This document shows, one piece after another, positions 5,513 to 10,127 of a stretch of 10,127 nt of DNA. Both the position numbers and the translations under genes were made by a program. The stretch spans positions 1 to 10,127 of the forward strand of contig CALFSY010000009.1 in NCBI GenBank assembly GCA_937916365.1, written 5' to 3'. Under the pieces are notes generated by a model. That model saw only the letters and a program-made list of their open reading frames with translations. It made no database searches and was not told the DNA's origin. The DNA is from an uncultured Jannaschia sp. Lineage in GTDB: Bacteria; Pseudomonadota; Alphaproteobacteria; Rhodobacterales; Rhodobacteraceae. Each line of letters opens with the position of its first letter. Position 1 is the stretch's first letter.

Positions 5513-7882
5513 ATGCCAAAAGATCATGGCATTGGCGTAAGCTCAAAACGCCGCGAAGATGTGCGGTTTTTAACCGGGCGCGGGCGCTATACGGATGATA
5601 TAAACCTGCAGGGGCAGGCCTATGTGCATTTTCTACGCTCAGACGTAGCACATGGGCGGTTGACGCGCGTTGACACATCGGTGGCCGCTGAAATGCCTGG
5701 TGTCATCCGTGTGTTTACTGCCGCCGATTTCAGCGGCGTTGGCGGCATCCCCTGCGGTTGGCAGGTCACCGATCGCCACGGGGCCGCGATGCAAGAACCC
5801 AAACACCCGATCTTGGCCGAGGGCAAGGTCCGCCATGTGGGTGACCCAATCGCCGCCGTGGTGGCCAAAACCCCCGCCCAGGCCCGCACCGCGGCCGAGG
5901 CGATTTCGGTTGATATTGAGGAACTGCCCGCCGTGATCGACATGAAGGCCGCGCTGGCCGACGGCGCGCCCAAGGTGCATGACGATTTGCAAAACAACCT
6001 GTGCTATGATTGGGGTTTTGTCGAAGAAAATAAGGCGGCCGTGGACGATGCCTTTACCAAGGCCGCCCATGTCACCACGTTGGAACTTATCAATCAACGC
6101 CTGGCGCCTAATGCCATGGAACCGCGTGTGGCGGTGGGTGATTACAACACCGGCACGGATGAATCCACCCTTTACACCACATCGCAAAATCCCCATGTGA
6201 TCCGCCTGTTGATGGGGGCGTTTGTGCTCAATATTCCCGAACATAAACTGCGGGTGGTGTCCCCCGATGTGGGCGGTGGTTTTGGGTCAAAAATTTTCCA
6301 CTATGCGGAAGAGGCGTTTTGCACCTTTGCGGCCAAGGCCATCCGCCGCCCCGTGAAATGGACGGCCAGCCGGTCAGAGGCGTTTATCACCGATGCCCAT
6401 GGCCGTGACCATGTGACAAAAATCGAACTGGCACTGGACGCCGACAATAACTTCACGGCGCTGCGCACCGAAACCTATGCCAATATGGGGGCGTATCTGT
6501 CTACCTTTGCGCCATCCATTCCCACCTGGTTGCATGGCACGTTGATGGCGGGCAACTATAAAACCCCGCTGATTTACGTGAACGTCAAGGCGGTGTTCAC
6601 CAACACGGTGCCCGTTGACGCCTATCGCGGCGCAGGGCGGCCCGAGGCCACGTATCAGCTAGAGCGTGTGATCGACAAAGCCGCGCGTGAATTGAAAGTT
6701 GATCCAGTGGCGCTGCGACGGCAGAACTTTATCACCGAATTTCCCTATGCCACCCCGGTGGCGGTGGAATACGACACCGGCAACTACAACGCCACGATGG
6801 ACACGCTGTTGCAAATGATCGACCGCGATGGGTTTGAGGCCCGCCGCGCCGACAGTGCGGCGCGCGGCAAGTGGCGCGGTTTGGGCGTGAACTGTTATAT
6901 TGAGGCTTGCGGCATCGCGCCGTCGTCTTTGGTGGGGCAGCTGGGCGCGCGCGCAGGCCTTTATGAATCGGCCACGGTGCGCGTCAATGCCACCGGCGGC
7001 ATCGTCGTGATGACAGGATCGCACAGCCATGGACAGGGCCATGAAACCAGCTTTGCCCAAGTGGTGGCCGATATGATCGGTGTGCCGGAAGATATGGTCG
7101 AGGTTGTGCATGGCGACACCGCCAACACCCCGATGGGCATGGGCACGTATGGGTCACGATCCATCGCTGTGGGGGGCTCGGCCATGGTGCGAGCAACCGA
7201 AAAAATTATCACCAAGGCCAAAAAAATCGCCGCCCACCTGATGGAGGCCGCCGAAGGTGATATTGAGCTGAAAGACGGCCAATTCACCGTGGCGGGCACC
7301 GATAAATCCGTGGCCTGGGGGGATGTGACGTTGGCCGCGTATGTGCCCCATAACTATCCGTTAGAGGAAGTCGAACCAGGCCTGGAAGAAACCGCGTTTT
7401 ACGACCCCAACAACTTTACCTATCCCGCCGGGGCCTATGCGTGCGAGGTTGAGGTTGACCGTGAGACCGGTAAGGTGGATGTGGTGACCTTTGCAGCGGC
7501 GGACGATTTTGGCAACGTCATCAACCCGATGATCGTCACGGGTCAGGTGCATGGCGGCGTGGCCCAAGGTATTGGTCAAGCCCTGTTGGAACAGGCCGTT
7601 TATGACGACAATGGCCAAATGCTGGCAGCCAGTTACATGGATTACACCATGCCGCGCGCCGATGATGTGCCGTTTGTGCGCGTTGATCATTCCAATGTGA
7701 CGCCCTGCACCCACAACCCCTTAGGCGTAAAAGGGTGTGGTGAGGCGGGTGCGATTGGCTCACCGCCCGCGGTGGTTAACGCGGTTATTGACGCAATTCA
7801 AAGCCAGCGTGGATATGAACACGTCACCCATATTGACATGCCCCTTACGCCCGCGCGCGTTTGGGCAGCCATGCAAGGTTAA
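5513..7882 (+). CDS. Form II CoxL-like Mo hydroxylase large subunit
   Basis: This 789-residue catalytic subunit of the xanthine oxidase family would carry molybdopterin cytosine dinucleotide. The hammerhead-like N-terminal domain (about 1-145) begins IGVSSKRREDVRFLTGRGRY (7-26). Cofactor-binding motifs follow: VGGGFGSK (253-260), GSHSHGQGHET (502-512) and GVKGCGEAGAIGSPPA (738-753), where E744 is the expected catalytic Glu. The active-site loop reads AYRGAGR (370-376). True CO dehydrogenases (form I) have AYXCSFR there, whose Cys holds the copper; here G373 replaces it, so no Cu-S-Mo centre is expected. Form II enzymes are known by this motif and by S-L-M gene order, both seen here; their physiological substrates are mostly unsettled and could be aldehydes or N-heterocycles. 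Full length, with AGGGAGG five bases before the ATG. Confidence 0.95.
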   Translation: MPKDHGIGVSSKRREDVRFLTGRGRYTDDINLQGQAYVHFLRSDVAHGRLTRVDTSVAAEMPGVIRVFTAADFSGVGGIPCGWQVTDRHGAAMQEPKHPILAEGKVRHVGDPIAAVVAKTPAQARTAAEAISVDIEELPAVIDMKAALADGAPKVHDDLQNNLCYDWGFVEENKAAVDDAFTKAAHVTTLELINQRLAPNAMEPRVAVGDYNTGTDESTLYTTSQNPHVIRLLMGAFVLNIPEHKLRVVSPDVGGGFGSKIFHYAEEAFCTFAAKAIRRPVKWTASRSEAFITDAHGRDHVTKIELALDADNNFTALRTETYANMGAYLSTFAPSIPTWLHGTLMAGNYKTPLIYVNVKAVFTNTVPVDAYRGAGRPEATYQLERVIDKAARELKVDPVALRRQNFITEFPYATPVAVEYDTGNYNATMDTLLQMIDRDGFEARRADSAARGKWRGLGVNCYIEACGIAPSSLVGQLGARAGLYESATVRVNATGGIVVMTGSHSHGQGHETSFAQVVADMIGVPEDMVEVVHGDTANTPMGMGTYGSRSIAVGGSAMVRATEKIITKAKKIAAHLMEAAEGDIELKDGQFTVAGTDKSVAWGDVTLAAYVPHNYPLEEVEPGLEETAFYDPNNFTYPAGAYACEVEVDRETGKVDVVTFAAADDFGNVINPMIVTGQVHGGVAQGIGQALLEQAVYDDNGQMLAASYMDYTMPRADDVPFVRVDHSNVTPCTHNPLGVKGCGEAGAIGSPPAVVNAVIDAIQSQRGYEHVTHIDMPLTPARVWAAMQG

Positions 7883-7898
7883 GGGAAAGGGACCACAG

Positions 7899-8687
7899 AT
7901 GTATAATTTTGAATTTGCAAAACCCGCCACAGTGGCCGATGCCGTAACTGCCCTAGCGGCAGAGGACGCGCAGGCATTGGGAGGTGGGCAAACCCTGCTG
8001 CCCACGATGAAACAACGCCTGGCCGCGCCCAGTGTGTTGGTGAGCCTGAATGGCATTTCTGACATAAAGGGTGTGGCCCATCGCGGTGGTACCGTGAGCA
8101 TAGGGGGGGGCACCACACACGCCACCGTGGCGCGTGAGGCCGGTGTGCAATACCCAGCCTTGGCTGCAATGGCGGCCCGCATCGGGGATCCGGCGGTGCG
8201 CAACCGTGGCACGATCGGTGGTAGCTTGGCCAATAACGACCCCTCGGCGTGTTATCCCGCGGCGGTATTGGCCTCAAACGCCACGATTACAACCAACACG
8301 CGCATGATCGCAGCGGATGATTATTTTCAGGGCATGTTTGCCACCGCGTTAAACGACGGCGAAATTATCACCGCCGTTGATTTTCCGGTGCCGCAGGTTG
8401 CGCATTATGAAAAATTTGTGCAACCTGCCTCGCGCTTTGCTTTGGTGGGTGTGTTTGTGGCAAAATATGACACGGGCGTGCGCGTGGCCGTGACCGGTGC
8501 GGCATCAGATGGTGTGTTCCGGTGGACTGCGGCCGAGGCCGCATTATCATCGGATTTTTCAAAAAACGCCGTGGGGGGGTTGCATCCCCCTACCGAACCG
8601 ATGATCGCCGATTTGCATGGGCCCGCCGAATATCGCGCGCATTTGGTCAAGGTGATGACAGGGCGTGCGGTGGCCGCAGCCATGTAA
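7899..8687 (+). CDS. Molybdenum hydroxylase medium subunit, FAD-binding
   Basis: This 262-residue FAD subunit of the CoxM type passes electrons from the [2Fe-2S] clusters to the final acceptor. The N-terminal FAD-binding domain of the vanillyl-alcohol-oxidase type shows ALGGGQTLLPTMKQRL (26-41) and RGTIGGSLANNDPSACYP (103-120), the two flavin-contacting loops of the family. The C-terminal CO-dehydrogenase flavoprotein domain spans about 165-262. The frame is open upstream into the L gene, but the ATG at 7899 has AAAGGG seven bases before it and begins with the family-typical MYNFEF. It starts 16 bases after the L stop, so the two are one transcript. Length is slightly short of the usual ~270-290. 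Runs of eight G (8103-8110) and seven G (8573-8579) lie inside it. It is the last gene before a strong terminator. Confidence 0.95.
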   Translation: MYNFEFAKPATVADAVTALAAEDAQALGGGQTLLPTMKQRLAAPSVLVSLNGISDIKGVAHRGGTVSIGGGTTHATVAREAGVQYPALAAMAARIGDPAVRNRGTIGGSLANNDPSACYPAAVLASNATITTNTRMIAADDYFQGMFATALNDGEIITAVDFPVPQVAHYEKFVQPASRFALVGVFVAKYDTGVRVAVTGAASDGVFRWTAAEAALSSDFSKNAVGGLHPPTEPMIADLHGPAEYRAHLVKVMTGRAVAAAM

Positions 8688-8694
8688 CATTACT

Positions 8695-8728
8695 AAATGT
8701 GCCGCGCATTCATACGCGCGGCACATTT
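8695..8728. terminator. Strong bidirectional terminator hairpin
   Basis: A perfect 13-bp stem, AAATGTGCCGCGC (8695-8707) and GCGCGGCACATTT (8716-8728), encloses the eight-base loop ATTCATAC. It starts seven bases after the M-subunit stop and ends 22 bases before the infC stop. It sits between convergent genes and has a GC-rich core with A/T ends on both sides, so it can act in both directions. The T runs are short (TTT). Confidence 0.85.
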
Positions 8729-8750
8729 CAAAACTTACGACATGAGCCTA

Positions 8751-9293
8751 TTATTTCGCGGGGCCTATCATCATAACCATTTGACGGCCTTCCAATTTGG
8801 GCATGTTTTCGACTTTGCCGATGCCCTCAATCTTATCTGCGACACGTTCCAACAGATCGCGGCCTAGGTTTTGGTGTGCCATTTCGCGCCCCCGAAACCG
8901 CAGTGTCACTTTGACTTTGTCACCTTTTTCCAAAAACTTGATGGCGTCGTTCACCTTACGGTCAAAATCGTGATCGTCCGTGTTTGGGCGCATCTTGACC
9001 TCTTTAACCTCAATCGTTTTTTGTTTTTTGCGCGCTTCGTTTTCGCGTTTTTGCTGTTCGTATTTATATTTCCCGTAATCCATGATCTTGGCCACGGGGG
9101 GGGATGCGTTGGGTGAAATTTCCACCAGGTCAAGCCCCGCCTGTTCGGCCAAAACGATTGCGCGATCGGGGGAGACAACACCGATGTTTTCACCATCTGC
9201 CCCGATTAGGCGAATCTCGGAGGCATGTATCCGGTCGTTTATGCGTGGTCCGTCGTCCCGGCTTGGGGGCGCGTTGTGGGGTCTGCGAGCTAT
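8751..9293 (-). CDS. infC: Translation initiation factor IF-3, ATA start
   Basis: IF-3 binds the 30S subunit, prevents premature 50S joining and checks the initiator tRNA and start codon. The protein is 180 residues from the chosen start, the same length as E. coli IF-3. The N domain (1-75) includes GPRINDRI and VVSPDRAIVLAEQAGLDLVE (39-58). The lysine-rich linker is KYKYEQQKRENEARKKQK (75-92). The C domain (93-180) includes VKMRPNTDDHDFDRKVNDA (99-117) and KVTLRFRGREMAH (128-140). The start is set at an ATA codon because AGGGAGG lies six bases before it and alphaproteobacterial IF-3 begins IARRP. Non-AUG starts are characteristic of infC and underlie its self-regulation. An in-frame ATG at 9320 would add nine residues but has no ribosome-binding site. 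The rpmI and rplT genes do not follow here. Confidence 0.96.
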   Translation of the reverse strand: MARRPHNAPPSRDDGPRINDRIHASEIRLIGADGENIGVVSPDRAIVLAEQAGLDLVEISPNASPPVAKIMDYGKYKYEQQKRENEARKKQKTIEVKEVKMRPNTDDHDFDRKVNDAIKFLEKGDKVKVTLRFRGREMAHQNLGRDLLERVADKIEGIGKVENMPKLEGRQMVMMIGPAK

Positions 9294-9299
9294 GGGAAA

Positions 9300-9306
9300 C
9301 CTCCCT
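9300..9306 (-). promoter_or_regulatory. infC ribosome-binding site that fixes the ATA start
   Basis: AGGGAGG on the minus strand is separated by TTTCCC from the ATA at 9291-9293. The spacing of six is ideal for ATA. The same site lies inside the coding frame if the upstream ATG at 9320 is used, which argues against that ATG. Confidence 0.8.
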
Positions 9307-9330
9307 AAATTAGTTATCATGCATCTGGGT

Positions 9331-9359
9331 AAAATACCCTTGGGATACATGGGTGGCAA
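9331..9359 (-). promoter_or_regulatory. Probable sigma-70 promoter of infC
   Basis: On the minus strand TTGCCA (9354-9359) and TATTTT (9331-9336) are separated by exactly 17 bases and match four or more positions of each consensus hexamer. The predicted transcript would begin near 9324-9326, giving a leader of about 31 bases before the ATA start. That start would also place the ATG at 9320 within a few bases of the 5' end, so leaderless use of that ATG cannot be excluded. Confidence 0.55.
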
Positions 9360-9393
9360 GGTGGTATGACAACAGGTGTCAGAGGTGGGCCGT

Positions 9394-9423
9394 TTGGGGC
9401 ACGGTGTGATCCATTGCTATCTT
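9394..9423 (+). promoter_or_regulatory. Possible promoter of the acidic-protein gene
   Basis: TTGGGG (9394-9399) and TATCTT (9418-9423) lie 18 bases apart, about 52 bases before the start at 9475. The -35 match is weak and the -10 fair. The divergent position relative to the infC promoter makes a promoter necessary in this stretch, but this pair is only a candidate. Confidence 0.3.
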
Positions 9424-9474
9424 TGGCGTGAGCGATTATTCGGGCGCAAACAAAGTGCGAATCCGGAGGTTTCC

Positions 9475-10127
9475 ATGCGCAAGAATTTGATTATCATTAT
9501 CGCTGTTGTGGTTTTACTGTTGGGTGTCGCGGCATACATCGTGATTCAACGTGCCCCATGGCAGGATGAGGACACGACCGAAACAACAACCGAATCGGTG
9601 GAAACGGAAGCCATTGAACCGATCGAAGAGGCCTCTGAAAACGAAGCAGACGATGAAGCAGACAACATCGTAGAAGAAATTGTCGAGGAAACCGTAGAAG
9701 ACGCCGAACAAGTCCTTGACGAGGCCGAAGATACAGTGACCGACGCCTTGGATGAATTGAGCGATAATGTCGAAGAGGCGGTGGAAGATACGCTTGGCAT
9801 TGATATTGACCCAGACACGGATGTTTCCGAAGAGACAGGCGACGATACACCATCCGACACAGGTGATGCCGCGCCCGAATCCACCACCGGATCATCCGAC
9901 ACCTCTGATCCCGCTGCGGAAACTGATGACGCCAACGCCGGCGATGCTGATGCTTCATCAGTAGAAGACGCCGTTGATGAAGCCGCCGAAGCCGTGGAAG
10001 AGGCAAGTGATGTTTTTAATGAAACAGCAACCCCTGACGCCGCCGATTCGGCCGATACTGCGGCGGATGTGCTTGACGAGGTTGACGAAGCGTCTGATAC
10101 AGCAACCGAAGCTGCGGTAGAGGCCAC
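9475..10127 (+). CDS. Membrane-anchored, extremely acidic protein, 3' end missing
   Basis: The frame is open from the ATG at 9475 to the right edge: 217 full codons and no stop. GGAGG (9465-9469) lies five bases before the ATG. The N terminus is MRKN followed by one hydrophobic helix (about 5-24), fitting an uncleaved signal anchor with the rest in the periplasm; I see no lipobox. After R26 the visible 191 residues contain no Lys, Arg or His and are dominated by Asp, Glu, Ala, Thr, Ser and Val. Segments such as VEEIVEETVEDAEQVLDEAE (66-85) and VEDAVDEAAEAVEEASDVF (162-180) have a heptad-like spacing that suggests acidic helices, separated by a Ser/Thr/Asp-rich disordered stretch (about 115-160). 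The function is unknown; a folded domain may follow beyond the window. The Ser/Ala-rich frame on the opposite strand is its shadow. Confidence 0.88.
   Translation, partial: MRKNLIIIIAVVVLLLGVAAYIVIQRAPWQDEDTTETTTESVETEAIEPIEEASENEADDEADNIVEEIVEETVEDAEQVLDEAEDTVTDALDELSDNVEEAVEDTLGIDIDPDTDVSEETGDDTPSDTGDAAPESTTGSSDTSDPAAETDDANAGDADASSVEDAVDEAAEAVEEASDVFNETATPDAADSADTAADVLDEVDEASDTATEAAVEA

Noticed and set aside
5394..5678. Minus-strand open frame of 94 codons over the L-subunit start
   Set aside because: It is antisense to the conserved L N terminus and has an unconvincing composition.
9546..10127. Minus-strand Ser/Ala/Val-rich open frame of 193 codons
   Set aside because: It is the reverse reading of Asp/Glu/Ala/Thr codons of the acidic gene. 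The plus frame has an ideal ribosome-binding site, an ATG and a membrane anchor.

Overview
The window looks like chromosomal DNA of an alphaproteobacterium, probably near the Rhodobacterales. This is inferred from the initiator-tRNA sequence, an IF3 that begins IARRPHNAPP, and an alphaproteobacterial-type molybdopterin-binding protein beside a xanthine-oxidase-family enzyme. Most of it is GC-rich with many GGG and CCC codons. The first ~630 bases are clearly more AT-rich; the gene there is about 43% GC by hand count.

Layout from left to right: the 3' half of an initiator tRNA-fMet gene (1-49). A compositionally distinct gene for a small protein that resembles HhH-GPD DNA glycosylases around the helix-hairpin-helix and catalytic Asp (91-606, +). 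Two peptide/nickel-type ABC permease genes on the minus strand (1626-2588, then 635-1618), with no binding-protein or ATPase gene beside them. A divergent control region (2589-2749). Then a plus-strand molybdenum hydroxylase cluster: xdhC-type maturation factor (2750-3730), a stand-alone MoaB/MoeA-like molybdopterin-binding protein overlapping it by ATGA (3727-4752), and the small [2Fe-2S], large Mo and medium FAD subunits in S-L-M order (4893-8687). A strong hairpin (8695-8728) ends that cluster and also the convergent infC gene (8751-9293, minus). Beyond a divergent promoter region, a membrane-anchored and extremely acidic protein begins (9475) and runs off the right edge.

The S-L-M proteins form one heterotrimer: electrons from substrate hydroxylation at the Mo-cytosine-dinucleotide centre of L pass through two [2Fe-2S] clusters in S to FAD in M. 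XdhC and the molybdopterin-binding protein probably serve cofactor maturation and insertion. The large subunit carries AYRGAGR, not the AYXCSFR of true Cu-Mo CO dehydrogenase. It is therefore the form II type, whose substrate cannot be read from sequence, and a CO dehydrogenase label would be unsafe.

The points most worth following are the glycosylase-like gene directly behind tRNA-fMet, the infC start at a rare ATA codon, the absence of the usual C-terminal nucleotidyltransferase from the molybdopterin-binding protein, the orphan permease pair, and the right-hand protein with no Lys, Arg or His over 191 visible residues. I saw no CRISPR array, insertion sequence, integrase or clearly new multi-gene system.
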